Shown here: piece by piece, positions 23,328-33,800 of the stretch
Numbering within the stretch: the stretch's first letter is position 1
Layout: the number at the start of each line of letters is the position of its first letter
Origin: Psococerastis gibbosa
Lineage: Eukaryota; Arthropoda; Insecta; Psocodea; Psocidae
NCBI GenBank assembly: GCA_963971405.1
Contig: OZ020487.1
Coordinates: forward strand, 47,031,039 to 47,095,038
Direction: 5' to 3'
DNA length: 64,000 nucleotides
The notes under the pieces: model-generated
Told to the model about the DNA's origin: nothing
The model's database searches: none
Seen by the model: the letters and a program-made list of their open reading frames with translations, nothing else
Position numbers and translations under genes: made by a program

Positions 23328-26300
23328 ATGGGGAAGTACGCAAGAGAACCCGACAATGCTACGAAAACATGTAAAGCTCGCGGATCGAACCTTCGAGTTC
23401 ATTTTAAGGTATGTTAAAATTTGGAAGGCCAGCGTCTTAAAATTTGTGTTGAAACCTTAACTTGTAGCCTGATGTTCTGACATGTTTTGTAAACATACTG
23501 CAAGTGCAGCTAAGCATAAGCCTGCCAGATATATTTAAAAAAAAAAAAACAGGAGGTTTCAGTTTTGGCTCATACAGTATATTACTATATATTATTAATT
23601 TTTCGACATCTAGGACCAAGAAGCTTAGAAAATATTATAATCACTCAGTAAACTGGGTAGGCTTCAATGTAAAATTTCAATTTTCATAAACTGAAACTTA
23701 TAGCATTGCGAAAAGACTCCGCAAAAAGTAGGCTACTTTATTTCTTTGCCTATAGTTAACTTACAATGTTTATACTAACACCAGTGGCGGATTCCCCATT
23801 TTTTATGTGGCTATAGCTCTCAACCTTGTTCGCCAATACAATGCAATAATTAGAGTCCCTGACCAGCCAGAGCCGGATCGACCGTGTCAAATAAAAATAG
23901 CCACCCGAGAGGGTTTTGTACAAAAGAAGGAGGAGGTACTTAAATAGTCCAGCTCCTGGGGTCGTACTCATCCAAATTATATAGTGAGGCGTCAATAAGT
24001 CTGCTCTTAATGTATGTTCTGAAACAAGCTGGATCCAACTGACTTACTAAAAATGGTAGCTTATTGTAAGGCCGGTGTGCAAGTATCGGATAAGAATCCC
24101 TCGACTTGTTTAAGCGACACCTAGGCATATCAAACCCTTTTGCCGATCGTGTATTATAGGAGTGCACTGTACTCCGAGCTGACAATCCAGGATTCATCTT
24201 TACGGCCAAATAGAGGGCCTCCACCAGGAAAGCCGTTCTTATGGACGTACGTAAACAAAGATTTGACAGGCGATGAATAAAATTGCACAGAGGGGGAGCC
24301 CGGGGGTCTCCCCCGGTAGAAAGTTTTTGAAAAAATTGGCTTAAATTAATTGGGTTTTATGCATTGAGTTAGCAGTAATGTTCAGATTTTACAGGCGATA
24401 AATATACTAAGGCGGGGTTTCCACATACGTCAATGGTCAATGAGAAATATGGTTTTGACGTGGTAGCAGAATTTTTATTATGTCTTTAATGTCTGCTAAA
24501 TCGTCAATTTCATATTTCTCATTGACCATAGACGTATGTGGAAACCCCGCCTAGTAGTTGCAAACAAGGGGTGAATTTTATTGAAAAATAGGCTTGAAAA
24601 AGAGGGGTTCTACGCATATTGATAGCAGTAACGTTCAGATTTTACAGGCGATAAATATACTAGTAGTTGCAAACAAGGGGTGAATTTTATTGAAAAATAG
24701 ACCTGAAAAAGAGAGGTTCTACGCATATTGATAGCAGTGACGTTTAGATTTGCAGGCAAAAAATAGAATTAGACATACGCGGTTGAAAGTTTTTGAAAAA
24801 TTGGCCTAAAGTAATGGGTTTCACCAAATCCGGGAGGTATGGCAGGCTTAGCTAAGCATTGTTAACAAACTACCCCTAATACTTGGCTAGGCTACCCGCT
24901 AGGTTTTAGAATAGAATAGAAAATATATATATATATTGATTTATTCCGTTATTCTGAACGTTTTTAAACAAAATCTAGTGCAGAATTTTTTTCGTTTTAA
25001 TTGGGGACTGACTGCCGTGTGGCATTATGAAAGCTATCCGGTTATCGTGATTTCCAACCTTAACGAAATGCAGCATCACAGGAAGAACAGCTACGTCTTA
25101 AGTCTGTCCACTGTCCGCTGTCCACGTCTTATGTTTTAGGAGATAGCCCAGGGTAGATCCCCTGAAAAATAGTGAAAAAAAACATTAAACTACTACAGTA
25201 GAATGAAACCCCTTGAAAATGGAAAATAATTGACAGACATTAAAGGAAAAATAAATTACGGGCGATCTGAGTTCGGGAAGTTTAGTTTAGTTTATTTCTT
25301 ACATCTGTGACCCACCGAGGTGGGATAGACGGCGTTTAATATAAAGTACAACTAGTACTACTATACATTGAATAATTAAATTAATTTAAATAAAACAGTT
25401 TTGCCAAAGGCAATCGTTATAGGCAAGGTATAGAGACTGCTGTAGTCTGTCAAGGGATGGGGGTTTTGTAATCAACCCAATCTAAATCCCAGTACTCATT
25501 TAAACTGTATAGAGGGCTTTCCTTCAGTTTCCTGTCAATAGCTGCTTTAAACAACGGGAATGTCATTGTCACAAGACCCCTAGGCAGTGCATTGTAATAT
25601 CTGATGGCTGTGTTTGGGAAGGAGTCTCGTGATTTGCTCAGTCTGCATACTGGCTGATCCAGACGGTCAGCGTTCCTTGTTTCATGGGAGTGCTCAACAT
25701 TTCTCCTTTGGAAAAACCCATTGTTCGCTTTAATGTATAAGAAGAAGGTGGAGGTGGTTTCTAAAAGTGAAATACGGTACATCTTCATTTCCGGTAAAAC
25801 TATAAGTCCCATAGAAAAACATCAAATAGCAAAAAGGTAGGTAATAATATCTACAACTTCAGTGATTACACTCTTTTCACATAACCTTAAATTTTATGAG
25901 AAAAATGCCAAAAACCAAGCTTTTGGTTTTTTATTTTTAACTCTCACAACAAAAATATTAACGTAGAATTTGGTGATAACTTACTTTTTTCCAACTAATT
26001 TTGACTATATATGGAAAAAGCTCCCTAATTTTCAATCGAAAAATCTCACGTCAAAATGTCGATTTAAAAAAAAAAACAATAGGTAGACTTTTTGTTTGTT
26101 GAAATCTCTACTTTCCGATGGTATAAAAAACATACACACTACTGTACAAACTTTTCTTTAAAAATGCAAAAGACGAAATCGAAAAATGATGTCTTTAATA
26201 TTTTAAATATAGTCAGGTCAATTTAGTTTATCTAGGCCCTATATTTATATCTGTGCCAATCAGCTCAAAAAAAAAAAAAAAAAAAATAGTAATATTTTCG

Positions 26301-29300
26301 TTCTTAAATAGTATGTTTAACTTTACATAACATAAAAAAAATAAAAATCGAATGATATTTTGCACAGTAGTGCATACTGTTTTTTATACTATCGGAAAGT
26401 AGAGATTTCAACGAACAAAAAACTTACTCAATTTTTAAAAAAAATTGACATTTTGACGAGATTTTTCGATTGAAAATTAGGGTGCTTTTTCCATATATAT
26501 AGTCAAAATTAGTTGAAAAAAATTAATATTTTAAATCAAAAAAATTACAGTTTATTTAGAACATAAAAAAGTAAGTTTTTACCAAATTTTACGTGTTTTT
26601 TTGTGGAAGTTAATAAAAAACAAAACTTTGGTTTTTGGCATTGTTCTCATAAAATTTGAGGTTATGTGAAAAAAGGGTAATGACTAAAGTTGTACATCTT
26701 CTTATTACCTACCTTTCCGCTACTTGTCGTTTTTCCAGGGGACTTGTAGTTTTGCCGGAAATGAAGATGTACCGTATTTCACCCTTAAAAACCACCCCTA
26801 CCTGCTTCCCGAACTCAGATCGCCCGTAATTTATTTTTCCTCTATTGTCTGTCATATTATCTATCTATTTCCAATGGGTTTCAATGGTTTCATTCTACCA
26901 TAATTTAATGTATTAAAAAAAATTATCTACCCTGGGCTAAGAGCCCAATGAACAATCAATCCTTGATCGTAGGTCATTGACCCTTCCAGGTGATATTGAC
27001 CATAATAAAACGAAATACGTCTTTCTATTTGGTTGCGTAGATCAGCGGTTCCCAACCTTTTTGAGCCGCACCCCACCAACAGTTTATTAATATTTTTCAC
27101 GCCCCACCTTAACGTAAATGACAAATAACACCAGTAATTTTCTTTATAATTTATGTACTACTCACTGTTAATACAGCAATAACAACACAGGATCATTAAA
27201 AGAGAATTTTTTTAATTCAGTTCATTAGTGAGCTTTTTGACACTGTTTGGATGACACAAGAGAGTCATGTCAGGATTTATATTTGCAATTTTTTGTTAAT
27301 TTTTCAAATATTTTTATTTATATAGTTTATAAAGGATATCGTATCAAGAATAAATTAATAATGAATAATAATACAATTGTCATCTCCCCACGTGGAGACC
27401 TTTCGCGCCCCACCGGTTGGGAACCGCTGGTATAGATCATAATTTGCATGATGGTGGCATATTTACATATCCTGCAAACGCGTTATTCCTTCCAGAACAC
27501 ACGCGAGACGGCTCAGGCTATCCGTAAAATGACTCTTAGGCGAGCAGTGAAATATCTGAAGAATGTTGGCGACAAGAAAGAATGCGTACCCTTCCGTCGA
27601 TTCAATGGAGGAGTTGGCCGATGCGCGCAGGCCAAACAATGGAAGGCGACGCAAGGCCGCTGGCCCAAGAAATCAGCAGAGTTCCTTTTGCAACTCCTGA
27701 AAAATGCAGAGTCCAATGCTGACTACAAGGGTTTGGACGTCGAACGTCTAGTAATCGATCACATTCAAGTAAACCGAGCTCCCTGTCTTAGGCGAAGAAC
27801 ATACCGCGCCCACGGCAGAATTAATCGTGAGTTAATTTCTTTCATATATAGTAGTCAAGAGATTTCTACGTACTGCAGTTTTTCCAGAAATATAATCTTA
27901 ATATTTAAAAAAGCGATGACGCCTGGTATGCCCTATCATATTGATCTTACCTTCCTCATTTAGAGCCTATAATCTGATCCAATCGGCCGGGTGTGTTATA
28001 TGAGCCTAGTCCACTTCTAATCCAGTATACTCTTCTGAGTTCGTCCTATATCTGGTTTCTGTACCTGTATCTCTTAGTACCTCCACAACCAATTCGTGTA
28101 GCAGCTGTTGCCTTCTATCTCCAATCCATTGCAATCTAACCACTTCATTCCTGATCTTAACCCCTTATCCTCTGTCGGGTTCTCATAGTGTGAATAATAA
28201 ACCCTCTACCAACGGCCCCATTGCGTTTGAGACATAATTTGTTTTATATTCTCTCGTTTGTTCTTTGCTCTTGGCTCTGATGCTTAAACTGATATCAACC
28301 TAATTCAGCCGCAAGCGCAATGTATAAAGGTACCATTGTAGTATTTTAGGCCTAAGTCTGACTTTATCAAGTAGTACTCCACCATAATGCGAAGACACTT
28401 GGCGAGGCTTGTTTCCTTATTGCACTAGTAGGTCTTTTAAACTTTCACATGGAAGTTGTTGTCATTCAGTATGAAATTATTTTAAATATGAAATGATCCT
28501 TACACTGAATATGACGGGTATAAGTACACCTTTTCTGCATTAAAAAACTTCTCACAGAGTGTGTTTGTATTGTGGTAGAGTAGTGTATATACTAGTCTAC
28601 ATAATGCTCCTGCTTTGTGCAAAGATGCGTTCCTTTTCCTATTATTTTTGTAAGTAAAAGTTTGTAAAATATAGTTGAAGTACTCAATGAAAATCATTAT
28701 AGTTGTGTCTTGGTTACAACTTCAGTAGTGCAAATACTCGGCACTCAAGTTCTTATCGAGTCTCCTCCTAAATAGAGGCTTTGAAAATGCCAAATGCTAT
28801 AGCAACTCATTGTATTTGATATGATTTTTGCTTTCCAATTTATACGTAGTATAAGGAAAGCTTTGTGATGGTCGAAATTTTCGATTCCGAGATTTCAACG
28901 GAATTACACGTTTTGAGGTCCTAGAAACCAAAAAAGTGGTTTTTACGAAATGTCTGTCTGTTCATCAAATTCCGGGCAAACTACTCGGTCGATTTTTATG
29001 AAATTTAGCATGCAGGTTTACAAAAATCATGCCTCGGGACCATTTTGTTTAGCTCTTGGGCAAACTCAATTTGGGGGGGGGGGGGGGTTATTATTTAAAA
29101 AAACCTATTTAAAAATTATTTCTAAAAAACTGCTCCTACGATTTCTTTAAAATTAACATACATATATTGTAGTCGTAATTAATGTTGCAAAATGCGGGGG
29201 GTCGCTTGATAAAATATAATATAAATAACTATATATAATATAAATAACTAAATTTTATTGAAAAATGACTAAAAAATAATTTTTCTACGAAACCTTTCTA

Positions 29301-29920
29301 TCGATTATTCCTACCTTCATGCATGTCTTAGATGTTAAATTGAGTAACGAAACCGGACAGGTTGCTTTCCCAAAAAAACTATTTGGTTTTGTGCAAAAAA
29401 AATATTTTTTGAAACAATGATTCACAAAATTCACGCTCAAATACATTGCGTGCAGTGTCTGACCTATCTAGAATTTACCTCACCTCCAGTGACGTCAGGT
29501 GAACAGGTCTTACAGGGAGAATACGGAAAAAATGAACTTCTGTGTTCTTTTGTCTCTTGAACCTAACTCTAAAAGCCCTTCAGGCTTCCAAGCATTTGGT
29601 GGTCATATCGGTGTTGGCATGAGTAAGTGGGCGGTTGTGTAGCTTCAGTATGATCCTCGAACTGTAGAACTAGTAACTGGAGGGATATTGTGTGAAATTT
29701 CAGATTACTATAGGTATTTATATAAATTTATACATTTTTTATTTTAGCTAAACTTTAGTTGTCGTTGTTTTCAGCTTATATGAGCTCTCCCTGTCACATT
29801 GAAGTGTTTCTGTCTGAGAAGGAGGAGGTCATTGCCAAGCCCACGGAGGAGGAGCCCGCAAAGAAGAAGGTCTCTAAGAAGAAGCTCGCAAGGCAGAAGG
29901 AGAAGATGATGAGGGAATGA
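23328..29920 (+). CDS. RpL17: Ribosomal protein L17 (uL22), complete, 3 coding exons
   Basis: Exons 23328-23408, 27496-27826 and 29775-29920 join in phase (81, 331 and 146 nt) to give 185 residues. It begins [20 protein letters not shown] and ends [12 protein letters not shown] with TGA. Family landmarks are [80 protein letters not shown] and a lysine-rich tail. RpL17/uL22 is a 60S protein lining the peptide exit tunnel. The ATG context (GTGCACCATGGGG) is good and the length is normal for animals. Intron 1 (4.1 kb) contains two LINE fragments, a 1.8 kb palindromic element and an hAT element ending only 66 bp before exon 2. Intron 2 (1.9 kb) holds a dispersed repeat and no exon. Confidence 0.97.
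23756..24240 (-). mobile_element. Non-LTR retrotransposon polymerase C-terminus, 5'-truncated
   Basis: The minus-strand frame 24224-23940 contains [20 protein letters not shown] and later RPYNKLP and [13 protein letters not shown]. This is the C-terminal tail of a Jockey/CR1-like polymerase (SRDSYPxxAxxxYNxLP). The same tail, with 60% or so of the same words, occurs at 25450-25745. It lies in RpL17 intron 1, antisense to the gene. Confidence 0.75.
24280..24830. repeat. Decayed GGGGAGCCCGGGGG-type repeats and a short tandem duplication
   Basis: Words GGGGGAGCCCGGGGGTCTCC, TTTTTGAAAAAATTGGC and TTCAGATTTTACAGGCGATA match the repeat seen at 2180-2875 and 38340-38640. A unit of roughly 240 bp (with the MITE) or about 100 bp (without) is repeated in tandem: ACAGGCGATAAATATACTA followed by GTAGTTGCAAACAAGGGGTG occurs at 24391-24575 (split by a MITE) and at 24649-24680 (unsplit), and a third, shorter remnant follows near 24720-24780. 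Confidence 0.6.
24410..24551. mobile_element. 142-bp MITE with GGCGGGGTTTCCAC ends and TA duplication
   Basis: Ends GGCGGGGTTTCCACATACGT and its complement ACGTATGTGGAAACCCCGCC are inverted repeats. TA flanks both sides (24408-24409 and 24552-24553). The uninterrupted sequence ATATACTAGTAGTTGCAAAC at about 24660 is the empty site, present because the target is itself tandemly duplicated. It carries GACGTGGTAGCAGA, the internal word shared with 4892-5287 and 32707-33086. Confidence 0.9.
25144..26939. mobile_element. 1.8 kb palindromic element, second copy, with nested LINE fragment
   Basis: Ends TAGCCCAGGGTAGATC and ATCTACCCTGGGCTA match the 9748-11200 element, as do the internal words (GATCTGAGTTCGGGA, ATTTTCAATCGAAAAATCTC, CACTACTGTACAAA). 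The left arm is interrupted at about 25279-25750 by an antisense LINE tail, which explains the greater length. TA lies at both edges. The centre is marked by an A homopolymer at about 26268-26286. In RpL17 intron 1. Confidence 0.85.
25279..25750 (-). mobile_element. LINE polymerase tail inserted in the palindromic element
   Basis: The minus frame reads [20 protein letters not shown], then [28 protein letters not shown] and [14 protein letters not shown]. It is the same family as 23756-24240. The 3' part runs left to GTTTAGTTTAGTTTATTTC at about 25280. It splits the palindromic element's GATCTGAGTTCGGGA block, so the LINE is the younger insertion. Confidence 0.8.
27043..27429. mobile_element. 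hAT-like non-autonomous element, 387 bp
   Basis: Terminal inverted repeats CAGCGGTTCCCAACC (27043) and GGTTGGGAACCGCTG (ends 27429). The flanking 8-mers GCGTAGAT and GTATAGAT are an imperfect 8-bp target duplication, as expected for hAT. The ends read GCCGCACCCCACCAACAG and GCGCCCCACCGG internally. It ends 66 bp before RpL17 exon 2, close to that exon's branch-point and pyrimidine-tract region. Confidence 0.85.
28837..29095 (+). repeat. Dispersed repeat of unknown class, about 260 bp
   Basis: Begins ATTTATACGTAGTATAAGGA, AAGCTTTGTGATGGTCG, continues GAGATTTCAACGGAATTACA, CGTTTTGAGGTCCTAG, ACGAAATGTCTGTCTGTTC, ATGAAATTTAGCATGCAGG and ends CAAACTCAATTTGGGGGG in a G tract. A near-complete reverse copy is at 34725-34980 in the scramblase gene, and decayed pieces lie near 16300-16510 and 9600-9650. 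No frame is open. In RpL17 intron 2. Confidence 0.75.
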
Positions 29921-30049
29921 ACTGTTACGTCTTAAATACACATGTACGGTATTTACTTTTGTTTACTTTCTTACATTGTTGTTGTCTTGTGGGCACCGGG
30001 TTAGAACTTTTGGCTTATTAGAAGCAATGTTAATATTATGATTATGATT

Positions 30050-30580
30050 GGCAGCCCAAAATTTAATACTTTCTATTTTTTATTTAATTACTAAGCATGT
30101 TATTAAAATAATGTTTCGTTAAAGTTGTTGAAGACTACTTATGCATCATATAATAGGGTATTATTAATTTTTTGTTTTGTAATTTTTTCATGGTATCTAC
30201 AATGCTTGAAATTCTAGCTCAATCATATTTATGAAAAAGCTACGGTACAAAAAATTAAAAATACCCTATATATCGACTTCGATGGCCAGGTGGTAACATG
30301 CTTGCGCTTGTGCGAGTCTTTACACGCCATGCAATCGGAGACGTGTCGTACTCATCACGGGTAATAACTTACAGAGGACTGAAAAGGTCAATCGGATACA
30401 TTCATTAAATTGTTTGTATGCGATTAATCTTTAAAAAAAAAAAAATGCATGAAGTAGTCTTCTACAAATTTCAACCAAATCTTTAATATCTTGCTTTGTT
30501 AATTAAATAACCAATAAGAAGTCTGTAAAAACACCGGGTTTAGGGGTACGTCTTCCCTACGGGACGTACGCTCTTCAAGG
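30050..30580. mobile_element. Palindromic MITE, decayed copy of the 37780 family, with nested SINE
   Basis: GACTACTTATGCATCATATAATAGGGTATT on the left arm (split here as GACTACTTATGCATCATA and TAATAGGGTATT) mirrors ATGCATGAAGTAGTC on the right, with TTACTAAGCATGTTATTAA against a TTGTTAATTAAATAACC remnant. These are the words of the TTAA-flanked element at 37780-38164. The centre is displaced by a SINE at 30281-30446. Confidence 0.7.
30281..30446 (+). mobile_element. SINE, family A
   Basis: Head TCGACTTCGATGGCCAGGTG, then TAACATGCTTGCGCTTGTGC, GAGTCTTTACACGCCATGCA, ATCGGAGACGTGTCGT, and 3' end GTATGCGATTAATCTTT with an A tail. GATGGCCAGGTGG resembles a pol III A box; no clean B box is seen. 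Inserted in the right half of a palindromic MITE. Confidence 0.8.
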
Positions 30581-30862
30581 TAAAATGAAGAATAAATACT
30601 GAAAAATCTATTTGAATTCCTACTTAACGTAGTATGTATATTTTCACATTTTAAGAAAAACAGTTCTTGTCAAGAAGTACCTACTGTACAGTACAATGAA
30701 CAGAAATCTACCAAAAAGAGAGTTGAGTTTTATTACCATTGAGAGTCTGGTACGAGAATAATCAGAAATGCAGGGAATGTAGGAGGCTTGTATGACACCC
30801 AGGCAACTAGAGATGAGTCGATGTTAATGAAGCTGTGGTAAAGCTTAGTTTCCTTAGAAAAA

Positions 30863-33800
30863 TCAGCATATCCTAATGCAACAAGTTCGCCGATGTTCGA
30901 AAAACATATATTCCTGAAAAAATATATACATAATAAAAACAAAATCACTAATAGCTAAGCGACCAATATTTATCAGTAAGACAGTAACGCTATCGTCTCC
31001 CTTAAGTCAAAAGGGCGTACCATCAGAACAATATTTCGACATAATTGCTTTTAAAGATGTTATTTCTCATAACAGTCAGATGCGCCCTTCTAAGCAGACA
31101 TTTTTAGACAGTGTCTAAAAATGTCTGCTACCACGTCAAAAAACATTTAATATCACTATTGACGTTGGTGGAATCTGCGCCTAATCGAACATTTCTGCCT
31201 TTTTCACATTTTGATGTTTTTTCGACACATGTGAAGGTATAGCTTACGACAAGGTCATGTGATCATAACTCAATTTCCCCAAATATGTTGGTTACGCCCT
31301 TCTGACTTAAAGTTGACGAATTATGTCTATGGCAGACATGTATTCATTCGCAATACACATGAATCCTCAAAGATAGCTCTTCAATTAATATTTCCTGGGA
31401 TATTTGACTTTTTAAACAATACAGGTGCGTCTGTTGGCCCGTTAATACTTACAATTAGAAATGCAGCAGCTATAATTAGTATTTTGTCATGTTCTGGGGT
31501 GCCCGAGGCGGGAAAGTCCACCCGCAGGTCGTAGTCGCCGATCATGGGGTTCCACTCCCTGGCTATGGAGCCCAGTCTGCCACCTCCTGTTCCACCAGCC
31601 AACTGTAAACAAAGACAAAACCGTTACAATAACCCTATGGGAACATGTCCGGAAAAGTAAATCAAGAAGTTGGTCACTTATCTGTCACCTGTGACCCCTC
31701 TAGTAGCCTGTAGCTCAGCACCAGCAAGCATAGAGCGTCATTAAATGGCACCTTATTAAATAGGCCGTCAAAAACAGGATCAATACATTGCAAACTGTCA
31801 ATCGGAGCGCTACCTAAATAACTAAGTTTAACCAACTCTAAAGTGCATTTCGATAACACGCTGGTTAGCTTGATTATCGGGTTCCACGATAACACCGACA
31901 TTGTGAAGACCCTTAATGTGTGTTACTGTTACGGCCATGTTGAATAATATGGATATCGGTTTCTCGTCAGCGAACATAGTGACCAAAATTGTCCAGAACC
32001 TCATTCGGCTCAAGATAAAACGATAATACTAATCTACTACAAATTTTATGCTTTCGATAATACGATTTATGGCAGGGGCCCCAATTCAGGTTTCTCTTTG
32101 GGGGGGGGGGGGGGGCATTAAAAAAATCGAAATCCTAAAACGCATGTACATACAGTATATATAGGAAACATAATGTATTCCATGCAGCTAACAATAAGGC
32201 CATTAGTTTGAAAAATAATTTTTATTGTACAGAGAAAGTCATATTGGTGTGAAATATAATTTTAACCGCAGTAAAGTTTAGATTTAGATTTTACAGACGA
32301 AGACTTATTGATATTCTGCATTTTGCCACCCTAGGCTGCAGTGTATAGGTATATATAATAAGGTTCAGGAATGTTCGTAGAAATAGAACCAATCAAAATG
32401 CTTTCTTCTCGCCTAAATTGAAATAAATCTAACTTTCTGTCATCTTAGCTTTGTCAGCAGATGAGATTTAATTTAATTAAAGCAAGAATCAACTTGATGC
32501 CTAGATATTGGTCATACCTGGTTTATATTGTGTTTTTTTATTTAATTGACTTCGTAAGCTTAAAGGTTTGGTCTGTAGATGACTACTCCATACACAATAT
32601 TATTGTAGGGTATAATTAATTTTTGGTTCATTTGTTTTCCAACGCCTGCTTTCAGCATTTCTGCTTTAAGCAGCCCTGTCAGCCTGGCTGGGGAGTGAGT
32701 CCCCCTTAGGTGCCCATTCCATTGACCGGCTATGGCTATTTCCAAAAGCGGTGACGTGGTAGCAGACATTCAAGACTTAGGTGGCGTTTCCACCGACCTC
32801 GCATTGCAGAATTGACGGAAATGTTTATTTTCCTCTATGCCATAGTTAAAATTGATCAATGATCATACAGTAAAATCACAATCTAAAATTAAAAAATGAC
32901 GTCATGGGATATGTTAAGTACAAACATTTTAATAGATTTCTATAAAAAGAAAAATTCTAATTTCCGTCAATGTCATTTGCATTCTGCAATGCGAGGTTGG
33001 TGGAAACGCAACCTAAGTCTTGAATGTCTGCTACCACGTCACTGTTTTTGGAAATAGCCCTAGCCGGTCAATGGAATGGGCGCCTAAGGGCAGACTCCTT
33101 CACCTCGGGAAGAATGGGCGTGTCTGACAGGGTGGATTCCGAACCACTTGGGGAACATCCAACAGCCAAGATCTGACATTGTTTCGCTCTCCATGTGTGA
33201 ATGTCTCTGCACTTTAGTGTTATATTAGTAATAATATTGTACCTATGTAACACTATTTAGCTAGCCCTCTAGTTGAGTAAGAAAGGGCCCGAAGGCCCTA
33301 ACTCCGCTAGGGGAGCCCAGTACAATAAAGAAACTATTATTATTATTATTATAATTATAAAGTCACACAATTAAATCGGAGGTGACCAGGACTCGACACG
33401 CACGTAGACTGACTGGTATAGTCTCAGCGCGTTATCATGTCGCACCATGTTCCCCTGCCAACGCAGAGCGCAATACCAACTACAAGCACCTTATAGTGTT
33501 GTGACGTCCTTTAAAACTTGCTTAGGCCAAATCTTTATTGTTTACGTAGTAAATAAAATAAAAAAAATAAAAACAGATCCAGGGGTGACCAATATTCACG
33601 TTCCATATCCTGTTAATTATTGTATTGATCCTCTTTTTGTCGCCCTATACATTAAGGTGCAACCTGGTGAATTTTTATGACACTGTATACTTTACAGGTA
33701 CCATGTTAAATCTTTCCTCACCCTAAAGACTGGCAAACTTAATCTAATTACGAAACAGTGGACCTTACTATAAAGGTAGCATCTAGTGGTACCGTCCACC

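Larger units (their letters stand above)
29921..30862. other. Intergenic region between RpL17 and the scramblase (convergent genes)
   Basis: The stop codons of RpL17 (29920, +) and the scramblase (30863, -) face each other over 942 bp. No clear AATAAA follows RpL17 closely; AAATACA at 29932-29938 just before a GT-rich stretch is a possible variant signal. The middle is filled by a decayed palindromic MITE copy (about 30050-30580) into which a SINE has inserted. Confidence 0.6.

Noticed and set aside
30733..30948. 71-codon minus frame as the scramblase end
   Set aside because: Right exon, wrong frame. The phase set by the previous exon gives EYMFFEH and a stop at 30863.
31674..32013. Overlapping minus-strand open frames as a gene
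   Set aside because: They lie within a scramblase intron, have no conserved words and no splice context.
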